Assembly (NCBI RefSeq): GCF_014207435.1
Contig: NZ_JACHGH010000011.1
Location: forward strand, 53,676 to 117,675
DNA length: 64,000 bases
Direction of reading: 5' to 3'
Source: Salirhabdus euzebyi
Lineage (GTDB): Bacteria; Bacillota; Bacilli; Bacillales; Alkalibacillaceae
Part shown: in pieces, positions 26,453 to 35,894 of the stretch
Layout: each line of letters opens with the position of its first letter
Numbering within the stretch: position 1 is the first letter of the stretch
Notes under the pieces: model-generated
The model's database searches: none
Seen by the model: only the letters and a program-made list of their open reading frames with translations
What the model was told of the DNA's origin: nothing
Translations under genes and position numbers: made by a program

Positions 26453-27227
26453 GAAGGTATTTTATGAAGGGACCCCTGATGAAAAACGTGCATTAAGAGG
26501 AATTGATTTAACGCTGAATGAAGGCGATTTTGTAACGGTAATTGGCAGTAACGGAGCCGGTAAATCAACATTGTTAAATATTGTAGCCGGTGTTCTTTTC
26601 CCTGATTACGGAGCAGTATCGATTGATGATAAGGAAGTTACCTTTCTACCAGAATATAAAAGATCAAAATGGATAGGAAGAGTGTTCCAGGACCCGATGG
26701 CTGGTACAGCACCAAACATGACGATTGAAGAGAATCTCGCTTTAGCTCTCGGTCGTACAAAAAAGCGTTCTTTATTTAAAGGGGTAACCCAAAACAGACG
26801 TGCAGAATTTAAAGAGCTTTTGAATTCAATCGATATTGGTTTAGAAGATCGTTTAAATACAAAAGTAGGTTTATTATCAGGTGGGGAGAGGCAAGCGCTT
26901 TCGCTATTAATGGCAACCTTTACGAAGCCTCGCATCTTATTATTAGATGAACACACAGCAGCGTTAGACCCAGCACGTGCTGAGTTAATAACGAGAATAA
27001 CAAAGGATATCGTCGCGAAACACCAACTGACCACTCTTATGGTAACCCATCAAATGGATCAAGCTATTCAACTAGGTAATCGTTTATTCATGATGGATGG
27101 GGGACAAATTATTTTTGAAGCTAATGATGAACAAAAGGAAAAGCTGACAGTAGAGCAATTAATTAATGAATTCCAGAAAATTAGAGGAAAGCAATTTGCA
27201 AACGACCGGTCGGTTTTATCTGTTTAA
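26430..27227 (+). CDS. ABC importer ATPase (TrpZ type)
   Basis: A 265-residue ATP-binding subunit. Walker A is GSNGAGKSTLL, the signature is LLSGGERQALSLLMA, Walker B is ILLLDEHTAALD, and the switch His is in MVTHQMDQA. The ATG at 26430 is inside the permease gene after a GGGGGGAGAAG ribosome site, so the two are translationally coupled. The D-loop reads EHTAALDP, the form typical of this transporter class. Confidence 0.9.
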   Translation: MLQLNQIEKVFYEGTPDEKRALRGIDLTLNEGDFVTVIGSNGAGKSTLLNIVAGVLFPDYGAVSIDDKEVTFLPEYKRSKWIGRVFQDPMAGTAPNMTIEENLALALGRTKKRSLFKGVTQNRRAEFKELLNSIDIGLEDRLNTKVGLLSGGERQALSLLMATFTKPRILLLDEHTAALDPARAELITRITKDIVAKHQLTTLMVTHQMDQAIQLGNRLFMMDGGQIIFEANDEQKEKLTVEQLINEFQKIRGKQFANDRSVLSV

Positions 27228-27277
27228 TCAATAAAGACTGTGAAGGATTATTTATTTCTTCACAGTCTTTTTATTTG
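27228..27277 (+). terminator. Terminator of the three-gene importer operon
   Basis: A perfect 13-bp stem AAAGACTGTGAAG / CTTCACAGTCTTT with a 12-base loop runs into TTTTATTTG. Confidence 0.93.
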
Positions 27278-27645
27278 GATCAAAGATGGCTGTGTAAAAT
27301 TATTTTGTAAATGATCTTCTCACTTGGACAGAAAGTAATCTTACTAGCGGGAAGTAAGTATTTAATTAGTGTACGGTTACCAGGAATCTTGCAAAGAATG
27401 GTGTGAATGCAGAAAAAAGAACATATATCAACTACATTATTGATGGGAATGTTTCTATAGGATACATTTTTTTGAAAAATCTCTGAAATGACGGATGGTT
27501 TTACAATTAGTATGATTCGTTACCTTTTAATCCATAATTTTCTAGTTATTGGTTGACAAAATGTTAAGAAAATTGTAACAATTAAAGAGAGGCTATACAT
27601 TTTGTCTAAGCGAATGGGGCAAGGTCATTTTTTCGGAGGTGATTT
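27278..27645 (+). other. Intergenic region before the PucR regulator
   Basis: No gene seen. A TTGACA hexamer lies at 27553-27558, with only a poor -10 (TAACAA) 17 bases later. The sequence TTTTGTCTAAGCGAATGGGG (about 27600-27619) lies about 27 bases before the start codon and recalls related sequences upstream of two other units of the island. The RBS is TCGGAGGTGATTT. Confidence 0.5.
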
Positions 27646-29244
27646 ATGAAGAACACTTTTAAATTAACAGTAGGAGATATTCTCACTCGTCCTCATTTCC
27701 AAAATGCAAAAGTAGTTGCTGGAAAAAATGGATTGAATGGGCTCATCCGTTGGGTACATATTATGGAAGTAACGGAAATTGGACATTTAATAAATGGTAA
27801 TGAACTCATCTTAACAACAGGGTTGGGATGGAGAGAGAATGGGGAGGCCAGTCTATCGCTTCTTCAGCAGTTAATTGACAAGAAAGCGGCTGGCATATGT
27901 GTAGAGCTAGGCACTTACATTCCTTCTATACCTAACAATATGATTGAACTAGCAAATAAACATAACTTTCCAATTATTGTTTTTACCGAACAAGTCCGGT
28001 TTATTGATATTACACAAGAATTAAATGGCCTTTTTATTGAAGCACACTACAAAACGATGATTAATTTAGAGTCTGTTTCGAATCAGTTTAACCGATTATT
28101 ATTATCAACAGATGGATTCAAGCGTATTTTACGATTACTTCATCAGTTTTTAAATGTTCAAGTTGCTTATGCACCTGCAGAAGGGCAAGTCCAATTCTAT
28201 CCACCTGTAGAAAAGTCGCAGGAAAAAGAATTAGAGAAATTAGCGAACAGAGCTCAGCCCCAAAATGTGATTAATTCACCTGCAAAAAGTGCTTCAAAGC
28301 CTATTCAAGCGCTTGGTCACAAATTTGCTGACTTAATCATTTTATCGAAAGGGCAAGATTTGACCGATTTTGATTATTTAGTTTTAGATCGTGCAGCTAC
28401 AGCTCTCTCACAAGATCAATTGCGTCTATTATACGTAGAGGAAAAAAGGAAGCATCATGAGAACCGCTGGCTCCTCGAATGGTTAAAGGGTGAGCATGGC
28501 AAAGAAAATGTAGAACAGTATATTGCTAGTATCGAACCATCCATGAAGCCTAATGGTTGTGCGGTATGTATTTGTAAAATAGATTTACAAGAACAAGACC
28601 ACGATTTAACCTATTTCTCTATGATATTTAGGACGATTTTTGAACAGCACGGTTTCTTTTCCCTTGTTTCTTTTGAGCGAAATAATTTAGTTTTTGCGCT
28701 TATTAATAAAAGGAACCAACAAGATTGGAGAAACCGACTTTCTGACGCGTTAGCACAAATTAGAAAAACAGATTTGATGAAAAAGCAGGTATCCGAAAAA
28801 ACGACATTCGGTATTGGAAAACTTTCTGAATTAGACCAATTACACAAGTCTTATGAAATGGCGATGGAAACAATATATATCCAGAAAAAAACAGGTGATA
28901 CTACTGTATCTTTCTATGAAGATTTGTATGTTTACCGCTTAATATCCCAGTTAAATAAAGAGAAAAGCTTGGAAGTCTTTATTGAAGACTATATTGGAGC
29001 GATTTTAAAATATGATCAAACAAAAAATAGCCAAATGCTAGAAACGTTAAAAGTGTTCTTGGAGGTTAATGGCTCGAAAAAAGATGCAGCAGAACGACTT
29101 TTTATCGTGCGCCAAACACTATACCATCGAATAGAAAAATTAAAAGAGTTACTGGGTGATGATTTTATGCGTTCAGACAAGCGTTTAGCTATAGAGTTTG
29201 CTGTATATGCCCATGATTTCTTAAAGAAACCATCTTTGACATAG
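27646..29244 (+). CDS. PucR-family transcriptional regulator
   Basis: A 532-residue regulator. The N-terminal PucR domain (about 8-125) begins LTVGDILTRPHFQNAKVVAG and contains the HIMEVTEIGHLINGNELILTTG segment. The middle (about 290-400) is GGDEF-like in fold, as usual in this family. The C-terminal HTH_30 (about 462-525) has the VFLEVNGSKKDAAERLFIVR and TLYHRIEKLKELLG helices. PucR-type proteins control catabolism of purines, amino acids and amines in response to the substrate. Its place at the head of the amine island, on the same strand, makes it the likely regulator of that island. Confidence 0.9.
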   Translation: MKNTFKLTVGDILTRPHFQNAKVVAGKNGLNGLIRWVHIMEVTEIGHLINGNELILTTGLGWRENGEASLSLLQQLIDKKAAGICVELGTYIPSIPNNMIELANKHNFPIIVFTEQVRFIDITQELNGLFIEAHYKTMINLESVSNQFNRLLLSTDGFKRILRLLHQFLNVQVAYAPAEGQVQFYPPVEKSQEKELEKLANRAQPQNVINSPAKSASKPIQALGHKFADLIILSKGQDLTDFDYLVLDRAATALSQDQLRLLYVEEKRKHHENRWLLEWLKGEHGKENVEQYIASIEPSMKPNGCAVCICKIDLQEQDHDLTYFSMIFRTIFEQHGFFSLVSFERNNLVFALINKRNQQDWRNRLSDALAQIRKTDLMKKQVSEKTTFGIGKLSELDQLHKSYEMAMETIYIQKKTGDTTVSFYEDLYVYRLISQLNKEKSLEVFIEDYIGAILKYDQTKNSQMLETLKVFLEVNGSKKDAAERLFIVRQTLYHRIEKLKELLGDDFMRSDKRLAIEFAVYAHDFLKKPSLT

Positions 29245-29564
29245 TTCACCTTGTACCCCATCTCAGATAATAACAAGAGCTGTATTAGACATATAAGAAA
29301 TTCCTCTATCTCTTGTTCAAAAACCTTCCTATCAAAAATAATTGTTTACATCATGTAAAAAAAATATTTGAATTTTTAAACAAATTAACCAATGTATATG
29401 AAAGCGGTATCATTTACATTTAAGAAGTACGTTTAAAATGTTTTTTTATTTAATGTCATGAACTAACCTTTTCAGTAGATTGATAAAGGCGGTATGACAA
29501 TTATTCTTTTATGTACATGTAACTTTATTTGTAAAAATAAATTCGAAATGAGGAGGTTTTTAAT
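29245..29564 (+). other. Intergenic region before the first island operon
   Basis: An imperfect AACAAGAG / CTCTTGTT inverted repeat near 29270-29325 may terminate the regulator gene. Two similar short motifs, GCGGTATCATTTACA and GCGGTATGACAATTA, lie about 90 bases apart (near 29404 and 29489). No clear -35/-10 pair. The RBS of the next gene is GAGGAGG. Confidence 0.45.
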
Positions 29565-30947
29565 ATGGCTGAGAATCTATCAACAAAACAGTTATCCGTT
29601 CAAGAACTTGCAGAACTAGATAAAAAGTATTTTTTACATCCAACTACAGCTCCGAAAGTACACGCAGAGCAAGGTCCAAAAATAATGTTTTCAGAAGGTA
29701 AAGGTATATACGTGAAAGACATGGATGGAAATTCCTATATTGATGGGGTTTCTATGTTGTGGAACGTAAACCTTGGACATGGACAGAAAGAACTAGCGGA
29801 AGCGGCAAAGGAGCAAATGGAAAAGTTAGCATATAGCTCTTCTTTTATAGGATATTCGAACGAACCAGCTGTTCGCCTAGCCGAAAAACTTGTATCCCTT
29901 GCACCTGGGGATTTGAATTCCGTCTTTTATACTTCTGGTGGCTCAGAATCTAACGATACCGCATTTAAGTTAGCACGCTTCTACTGGGAATTAAAGGGGC
30001 AACCTAAAAAACGAAAAATTATTGCGTTAGAGAACGCTTACCATGGCGTTACCATTGCTGCACAAACAGCTACATCCATTCCAAATTTCCATACTTTCTC
30101 CAGCTCAAACATATCGGATGTCTTTCATGCAAAGCCTCATTTAACAAATTGTGAGCTTGGTGATAAAAGTGATCCAAACTATGAAGGGTGCATTAGAGAC
30201 ATTGTGGAAAAAGAAGGTGCTGATTCCATTGCAGCAGTTATTATGGAGCCAGTGCAAGGATCAGGCGGCGTATATATTCCACCAGATGGGTACTTACAGG
30301 CTGTTCGTAAATTGTGTGATGAATTTGGCATTCTGTTTATTGCAGATGAAGTAATAACTGGCTTTGGCAGAACAGGTTTAATGTTCGGATCTGAAAACTG
30401 GGATGTAGTTCCTGACTTTTTATGCTTTGCGAAGGGCGTAACAAGTGGATATGCACAGTTAGGTGGTGTGTTAATACGTCAGCACATTAGAGATACAATT
30501 GTTCAATATGAAGGTGTATTAAGTCATGGTTTCACTTACAGTGGTCATGCAACTGCTTGTGCCGTTGCATTAAAAAACATTGAATTGATGGAACGAGACA
30601 ATATAGTTGTTAATGCGAAAAATATGGAACAAGTGTTAGCGGATGGATTTGAATATTTAAAGGGTAAGTACGATATTGTCACTAAAACGAGAGCCATTGG
30701 CTTACTTTCTGCTTTTGAACTTTATGAAGATCCTACTACAGAAAAACCATTTGATGTCTCCGTGATGGCTGCGGCGAAAGTTGGCGAAGAATGTTTTAGC
30801 CGTAAACTATTAATTAGGCCAATTCGTGTAGGGGAAGGTAAAAATATAATTGCGATTGCCCCGCCTTTAGTGATTAATAAACAAGAAATTGAACAATTAA
30901 TAGCGATCATAGATGATTCGATTTCAGCTTTTAAAAAAACATTGTAA
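29565..30947 (+). CDS. Class III omega-aminotransferase (putrescine/omega-amine:pyruvate type)
   Basis: A 460-residue PLP enzyme of aminotransferase class III, closest in appearance to diamine or omega-amino acid:pyruvate aminotransferases such as SpuC. Motifs are VSMLWNVNLGHGQKELAEA near the N-terminus and FYTSGGSESNDTAFKLAR (phosphate binding). ENAYHGVT, LFIADEVITGFGRTG (Asp for the pyridine N) and the Schiff-base Lys in FAKGVTSGYAQLGG complete the set. The ATG follows GAGGAGGTTTTTAAT. It opens an operon with the amidohydrolase and GNAT genes. Pyruvate as acceptor is inferred from alanine dehydrogenase in the same island. Confidence 0.88.
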   Translation: MAENLSTKQLSVQELAELDKKYFLHPTTAPKVHAEQGPKIMFSEGKGIYVKDMDGNSYIDGVSMLWNVNLGHGQKELAEAAKEQMEKLAYSSSFIGYSNEPAVRLAEKLVSLAPGDLNSVFYTSGGSESNDTAFKLARFYWELKGQPKKRKIIALENAYHGVTIAAQTATSIPNFHTFSSSNISDVFHAKPHLTNCELGDKSDPNYEGCIRDIVEKEGADSIAAVIMEPVQGSGGVYIPPDGYLQAVRKLCDEFGILFIADEVITGFGRTGLMFGSENWDVVPDFLCFAKGVTSGYAQLGGVLIRQHIRDTIVQYEGVLSHGFTYSGHATACAVALKNIELMERDNIVVNAKNMEQVLADGFEYLKGKYDIVTKTRAIGLLSAFELYEDPTTEKPFDVSVMAAAKVGEECFSRKLLIRPIRVGEGKNIIAIAPPLVINKQEIEQLIAIIDDSISAFKKTL

Positions 30948-30980
30948 TAGACTTCAAAAAAACAATTAGGGGGTGACAAG

Positions 30981-32624
30981 GTGGAAGATTTGAAGTATGC
31001 GGACCTAGTCTTATCTAGTAATGCTATATTTACAGGACTTCAAGAATCTCCATTTCGTGGTTCTGTTGCCATAAAAGATAATGTTATTTTAGCAACGGGG
31101 ACTCGTGAGGAAGTTACCCCGTTAATTGGGGAAAACACGAAAGTAATCGAATATGGTGATCAGCTTATAATGCCTGGTTTCAATGACTTTCATATTCATT
31201 TATTTTTAGGTAGTTTGTCTCAGCAGAGTGTACATCTTCATCAAGCAAAGTCGGAACAAGAAGCAGCAGAAATGGTAAAGGAATTTGCGGACAGCCGTCC
31301 ACATGATGAATGGATTTTTGGTTTTCGTTGGTACCACGTTTATTGGGAAAATAAAACCTTACCACATCGATCTACTCTTGATAGGTTAATCCCTGATCGC
31401 CCCGTATTCTTATTTAATGATGAATGTCACGGAGCTTGGGTAAATACGAAAGCCTTAGAGTTATTGGGAATTAACGACGAGACACCTAATCCACCGTTTG
31501 GTGAAATTGTTAGAGACAAAAATGGTAAAGCTACAGGGTTTTTATATGAAACAGCCATGACATTTGCTAGTGAGGTTTTTGAAAATATTCCAAAAGATAG
31601 ACAAGTAGAATTACTAGAAAACTTTTTAAAAACTTCTGCTAGGTTAGGCGTTACTTCTATAAGTGATATGCTTCCCCTGCCAGGCTTAGAGCTGGGAAAC
31701 TTGGAACTTTATCAAGAGTTCGATGAGCAGGATAAATTAACTACTCGTGTTCATTTTCTAGCGGCATTGGATGGGAATCTAGATCGACCCAAAAAATTAA
31801 GGGAAACATTTCAATCAGATAGTTTGAAGTTTTCCGGGTTAAAACAATTTTTAGATGGTGTACCAATTGCCTATACAGCTTACTTAGTTGATCCATATGC
31901 CGATAAGCTAGAAACGAAAGGTGATACCCTCATTCCAATCGACTATGTGCGAGAATGGGCAATAGAGGCAGACAGAGAGAATTTTCGTATTCGGTTCCAC
32001 GCTTGCGGAGATGGGGCTGTTAGACTGGGGTTAGACTGCTTTGAAGCTGTCCAACAACAAAACGGTAAACGAGATTCTCGTCATACCATTGAACATATTG
32101 AAGTCATTCATCCAGATGACATGAATCGTTTTGGAGAATTAGGTGTCATTGCTTCTATGCAGCCAGAGCATATGGCTGTTGCCAGATCGTTTGCTAACAA
32201 TACGTACCGAAAAAGATTAGGGCCAGAACGTGAAAAATATACATGGCCGATAAAATCCTTACAAGATAAAGGTTCGACAATTGCCTTTGGTACAGATTTT
32301 CCAGTAGTTGGATTAGATCCAATGACAGAAATTTACCGAGCAGTAACTAGATTACATGATGATGGCGAGCCAGAAGGCGGTTGGAATCCCTCCGAAAAGA
32401 TTTCTCTTGCTGATGCGTTACGAGCCTATACGATTGGCTCTGCTTATGGGACTTTCCGTGAACAGGAGCTAGGTACGCTAGAAGCAGGGAAACTAGCTGA
32501 CATCATCGTACTAGATCAAGATTTATTTCGTATTTCTAATGAGGATATAAGAAATACGAAAGTTGTTTTGACTGTTAAGGATGGAAAGATAATCTATCAA
32601 ACTAGTGAAAACAAGGAGGTATAA
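30981..32624 (+). CDS. YtcJ-type amidohydrolase
   Basis: A 547-residue metal-dependent amidohydrolase of the amidohydrolase_3/YtcJ class. The metal-binding HxH is in MPGFNDFHIHLF. The strands FRIRFHACGDGAVR and HTIEHIEVIHPDDM supply further His ligands. The late Asp is in IAFGTDFPVVGLDPM. Members cleave amide or N-formyl bonds of varied substrates, and the true substrate here is unknown. The start is GTG at 30981 behind AGGGGGTGA. It follows the aminotransferase by 33 bases and precedes the GNAT by eight, so the three genes form one unit. Confidence 0.87.
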   Translation: MEDLKYADLVLSSNAIFTGLQESPFRGSVAIKDNVILATGTREEVTPLIGENTKVIEYGDQLIMPGFNDFHIHLFLGSLSQQSVHLHQAKSEQEAAEMVKEFADSRPHDEWIFGFRWYHVYWENKTLPHRSTLDRLIPDRPVFLFNDECHGAWVNTKALELLGINDETPNPPFGEIVRDKNGKATGFLYETAMTFASEVFENIPKDRQVELLENFLKTSARLGVTSISDMLPLPGLELGNLELYQEFDEQDKLTTRVHFLAALDGNLDRPKKLRETFQSDSLKFSGLKQFLDGVPIAYTAYLVDPYADKLETKGDTLIPIDYVREWAIEADRENFRIRFHACGDGAVRLGLDCFEAVQQQNGKRDSRHTIEHIEVIHPDDMNRFGELGVIASMQPEHMAVARSFANNTYRKRLGPEREKYTWPIKSLQDKGSTIAFGTDFPVVGLDPMTEIYRAVTRLHDDGEPEGGWNPSEKISLADALRAYTIGSAYGTFREQELGTLEAGKLADIIVLDQDLFRISNEDIRNTKVVLTVKDGKIIYQTSENKEV

Positions 32625-32632
32625 GTAGATAA

Positions 32633-33274
32633 ATGAAGTTTACAACAGATCGTGAGGATTTATTCGTACGCAATAGTCGCGTGGAGGATGCAGATAGGAT
32701 TGCTGAGATTGCTAGGTTGACATTTGATCCACCTGAAATCGCCTTTAAAAAAGAGCACTATGTTAGTCAAATGAACACTTTTCCTGAAGGACAAATATGT
32801 GTCGAATATAACGGGGAAATAGTTGGTTCTTGTTCTAGCTTACTAGTAAATATAGAGGACTATCCTACTGAACATACGTTAAGTCAAATTTCAGATGATG
32901 GCTACATACGAAACCATAATCCAAATGGCCAAAATTTATATGGTATAGATGTAATCGTTCATCCCGACTATCAAGGGATGAAGATTGGGAAAAGCTTATA
33001 TGATGCACGTCGACAACTGTGTGAACAATTAAATCTAAAATCCATTGTATTTGGTGGAAGAATGCCAAATTTCCATCAATATGCTAATAAATTTTCTGCT
33101 ACTGAATACGTAGAAAAAGTAATTAATGGGGAAGTTTATGACCCTGTTATGACCTTTCAATTAAAGAAAGGATTCAAATTCAAACATTTGTTACCTAAAT
33201 ATTTGCCTACAGATCCTGATTCAGGTTTCACGGCAACGTTTATGGAATGGATTAATCAAAATCATCAAGTTTGA
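32633..33274 (+). CDS. GNAT N-acetyltransferase, paralogue of the GNAT half of the fusion at 42163
   Basis: A 213-residue GNAT-fold protein. The acetyl-CoA binding core is IDVIVHPDYQGMKIGKSLYDARR (motif A with the Q/R-x-x-G-x-G/K type loop), preceded by GQICVEYNGEIVGSCSSL. It aligns along its full length with residues about 18-215 of the fusion protein encoded at 42163. Long shared blocks include FPEGQICVEY, GYIRNHNP and NLYGID, so the two arose by duplication. RBS AAGGAGGT precedes the ATG. It lies directly behind the amidohydrolase gene. An amine N-acyltransferase role is inferred from context. Confidence 0.85.
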   Translation: MKFTTDREDLFVRNSRVEDADRIAEIARLTFDPPEIAFKKEHYVSQMNTFPEGQICVEYNGEIVGSCSSLLVNIEDYPTEHTLSQISDDGYIRNHNPNGQNLYGIDVIVHPDYQGMKIGKSLYDARRQLCEQLNLKSIVFGGRMPNFHQYANKFSATEYVEKVINGEVYDPVMTFQLKKGFKFKHLLPKYLPTDPDSGFTATFMEWINQNHQV

Positions 33275-33497
33275 TTTTACTAAAAGTACAATTTTTTTCC
33301 CGCGATTCGGAAAAGGCTGATAAACTTTTAACTTTTTGTCTAATGAATTGGACTTTCGTTCACGGTATGATTAACTTATCTAGTCAGAATGTTTAGAAAA
33401 TTCAACTGGATAATCAGTACAACCATGCACTACACCGTTTAATTGTTGAACAGAAAATACTCATTACTATAAAACTATTAGCATGGAGGGGTGTTAC
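33275..33497 (+). other. Intergenic region with a near-palindromic motif
   Basis: No gene. GTCTAATGAATTGGAC (33338-33353) is a near-perfect inverted repeat (GTCnAAT-n2-ATTnGAC) and could be an operator. ACGGTATGATTAACTTA follows. No clear promoter hexamers. Confidence 0.45.
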
Positions 33498-34571
33498 TTG
33501 ACTTCTGAAAATATGGTTGAGTTAAAAAATATTACAAAAAAGTTTGGTAAGGACACAGCCGTTAACAATTTAAATCTTACTGTAAAAGCAGGTGAGTTTT
33601 TAACACTGCTAGGTCCATCTGGGTGTGGTAAAACAACTACTTTACGTATGATTGCTGGCTTTGAGAAGCCAACAGAAGGTGAAGTCTGGATTAACGATCA
33701 ACAGGTAGCAAATGTAGAACCTTATAAACGGGAAGTAAACACAGTGTTTCAAAGCTATTCGCTGTTTCCTCATATGAATGTTTTTGACAATGTTGCCTTT
33801 GGCTTAAAAATGAAAAAAACTGGCAAAGAAGAAATTGCTGAAAGAGTAATGAATGCATTAAAACTTGTTCAATTGGAAGGGTATATTGATCGAAAGCCTA
33901 AGCAACTTAGTGGTGGACAACAACAAAGAATCGCTATTGCTAGAGCAATCGTCAACAATCCTAAAGTTTTATTGTTGGATGAACCTCTTGGAGCGTTGGA
34001 CTTAAAGTTGAGAAAGCAAATGCAAATGGAGTTAAAGCATCTTCAACAGAGTTTAGGCATCACTTTTATTTACGTAACACATGATCAAGAAGAAGCATTA
34101 ACGATGTCAGATCGAATTGTCGTCATGAATCAAGGTGAAATCGAACAAATCGGTTTACCTGAAGAAATTTACGAGAAGCCAACATCAAAATTTGTAGCAG
34201 ATTTTATTGGTGAAACAAACATTTTTGAAGGCGTAGTTACTAATACCCAAAATGAATATGCAGATTTAAATATAGACGGGGTAAGTATAGGAATCCCAAA
34301 AACGATTTCATTAGTGCAGGATGAACGTGTATACATGTCGATTCGTCCTGAAAAAGCAAAGGTTTCTGTGACGAAAGATGAGACAGCCCATCTTAATGGG
34401 ACTTTAAAGGAAAAAATATACGTTGGGTCTGTGACAAAAATCATCGTTCAATTACCGAATGGTCGAGAAATGGTTGTAAACGAATCTGGTGACAGTCTTC
34501 GTGATGTAAAGGCGGGTAATGACGTTTATGTAAGCTGGCAACCAGAAGAAACAGTCGTTTTTAAAGATTAA
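33498..34571 (+). CDS. potA: Spermidine/putrescine-type ABC importer ATPase (PotA)
   Basis: About 357 residues. Walker A is LGPSGCGKTTTL, the signature is QLSGGQQQRIAIARA, Walker B is VLLLDEPLGALD, and the switch His is in YVTHDQEEALTMSD. A C-terminal TOBE-like regulatory domain (about 275-357) is present. The start is best taken as TTG at 33498, six bases behind GGAGGGG. An ATG at 33483 overlaps that ribosome site and is less likely. It is first of four transporter genes. Polyamine import is inferred from the whole set, and exact ligand specificity cannot be read off. Confidence 0.88.
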   Translation: MTSENMVELKNITKKFGKDTAVNNLNLTVKAGEFLTLLGPSGCGKTTTLRMIAGFEKPTEGEVWINDQQVANVEPYKREVNTVFQSYSLFPHMNVFDNVAFGLKMKKTGKEEIAERVMNALKLVQLEGYIDRKPKQLSGGQQQRIAIARAIVNNPKVLLLDEPLGALDLKLRKQMQMELKHLQQSLGITFIYVTHDQEEALTMSDRIVVMNQGEIEQIGLPEEIYEKPTSKFVADFIGETNIFEGVVTNTQNEYADLNIDGVSIGIPKTISLVQDERVYMSIRPEKAKVSVTKDETAHLNGTLKEKIYVGSVTKIIVQLPNGREMVVNESGDSLRDVKAGNDVYVSWQPEETVVFKD

Positions 34572-34727
34572 AACCTATTTTTCCAAATAGGGATAAACAA
34601 GCTTCACATACTATTTTGTTAGTAATAGTTTAATTAAAAATACGCTAATTTAATTAAGCTATACCATACTAAATTCTACTTAGAATCTTTATTACTCTTT
34701 AAAAACCAAGAAAATAGGGGGTAAATT
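34572..34727 (+). other. Gap between potA and potD
   Basis: A small hairpin CCTATTTTTCCAAATAGG lies right after the potA stop with no T-run, perhaps an mRNA-stabilising or partial termination structure. Nothing else is recognised. Confidence 0.35.
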
Positions 34728-35786
34728 ATGAAACACTTTGTAAAGTTATTTTTAGCAATTGTTTTGGTACTTTTATTGGCAGCCTGTGGTTCAGATGATG
34801 CAGGGGGTTCTAGTGATGGTGAGTTAGCAGATAAGCTCTATTTATTCAACTGGGGTGAATATATGCCTCAAGAAGTTCTAGATAGTTTTGAAGAAGAATT
34901 TGGTGTGGAGGTTGTTTATTCTACTTATTCCTCTAACCAAGAAATGTTAACAAAACTTAACAGCGGTACCGTTAACTACGATATCGTTGTACCAACGGAT
35001 TACATTGTAAAACGTATGATTAACGATGACTTATTACTAGAGTTGAACATGGATAACATTCCTAACTTTGAAAATATCCAAAGTGTTTTCCATGAAAGAG
35101 ATTTTGATCCAGATAACAAATTTTCTGTACCTTATTTATACGGAAGTACGGGTATAGCGTATAACACTACAAAAATCGAAGGAACTCCTTCTTATGCAGA
35201 TCTTTGGAATGAAGCATATGCTGGACATGTTACTGTACAGGACGACCCGCGTGAATCTTTATCAATGGTTCTTCAAACTTTAGGATTACCAATGAACGAT
35301 CCTTCTGAAGAAGATCTTCAAAAAGCAAAAGAAGAATTAGCTAAATTACATCCAAACCTTTTAGCATATGATTCCTCTCCATCAGCTCAATTAATTAGTG
35401 GAGAAGCATGGATTTCTCACACTTACTCTGGTGAAGCTGGAATTGCTATGCTAGAAAATCCTGATATTACGTACGTTTTACCTGAAGAGGGTGGGGAGCT
35501 TTGGATGGATAACTTAGTAATCCCTAAAACTTCAGAAAATCAATACACAGCAGAAGTATTTATTAATTACTTACTAGAACCTGAGGTAAGTAAACAATTG
35601 TCTGATGCATTCCCTTATAGTAACCCAAACCAAGGAGCACTTGACTTAATGTCTGAGGAAGAAAGAACAAATGCAGCTTCTTATCCTCCAGAAGATCAAT
35701 TGGCTAATGCACAATGGTTTGAAGATTTACCACCAGAAACAATTCAAACGATGAACAGATTATATAAAGAAGTGAAGGTCGAATAG
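34728..35786 (+). CDS. potD: Polyamine-type ABC importer substrate-binding lipoprotein (PotD)
   Basis: A 352-residue binding protein with a signal peptide and lipobox VLLLAACGSDD (Cys about residue 20), so it is anchored outside the membrane. The PotD fold is shown by LYLFNWGEYMPQEVLDSFEEE, STYSSNQEMLTKLNSG, YDIVVPTDYIVKRM, SVPYLYGSTGIAYN and the late LWMDNLVIPKTSEN. It lies between the ATPase and the permeases, unlike potABCD order in E. coli. A terminator-like hairpin follows. Confidence 0.9.
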   Translation: MKHFVKLFLAIVLVLLLAACGSDDAGGSSDGELADKLYLFNWGEYMPQEVLDSFEEEFGVEVVYSTYSSNQEMLTKLNSGTVNYDIVVPTDYIVKRMINDDLLLELNMDNIPNFENIQSVFHERDFDPDNKFSVPYLYGSTGIAYNTTKIEGTPSYADLWNEAYAGHVTVQDDPRESLSMVLQTLGLPMNDPSEEDLQKAKEELAKLHPNLLAYDSSPSAQLISGEAWISHTYSGEAGIAMLENPDITYVLPEEGGELWMDNLVIPKTSENQYTAEVFINYLLEPEVSKQLSDAFPYSNPNQGALDLMSEEERTNAASYPPEDQLANAQWFEDLPPETIQTMNRLYKEVKVE

Positions 35787-35818
35787 TAAAGGGATTCATT
35801 TACAGGTAGTACTTAAAA

Positions 35819-35862
35819 TTGAATAAAAGAGTTTCTTGTCTGGGCTCTTTTATTCAATTTTT
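35819..35862 (+). terminator. Hairpin between potD and potC
   Basis: GAATAAAAGAG pairs with CTCTTTTATTC around a 12-base loop and is followed by AATTTTTC. It may end part of the transcripts after potD, leaving binding protein in excess over permeases, as is common for such operons. Confidence 0.75.
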
Positions 35863-35894
35863 CATTTCATTTTTTGAAAAAGGCAGGTGTAGGG

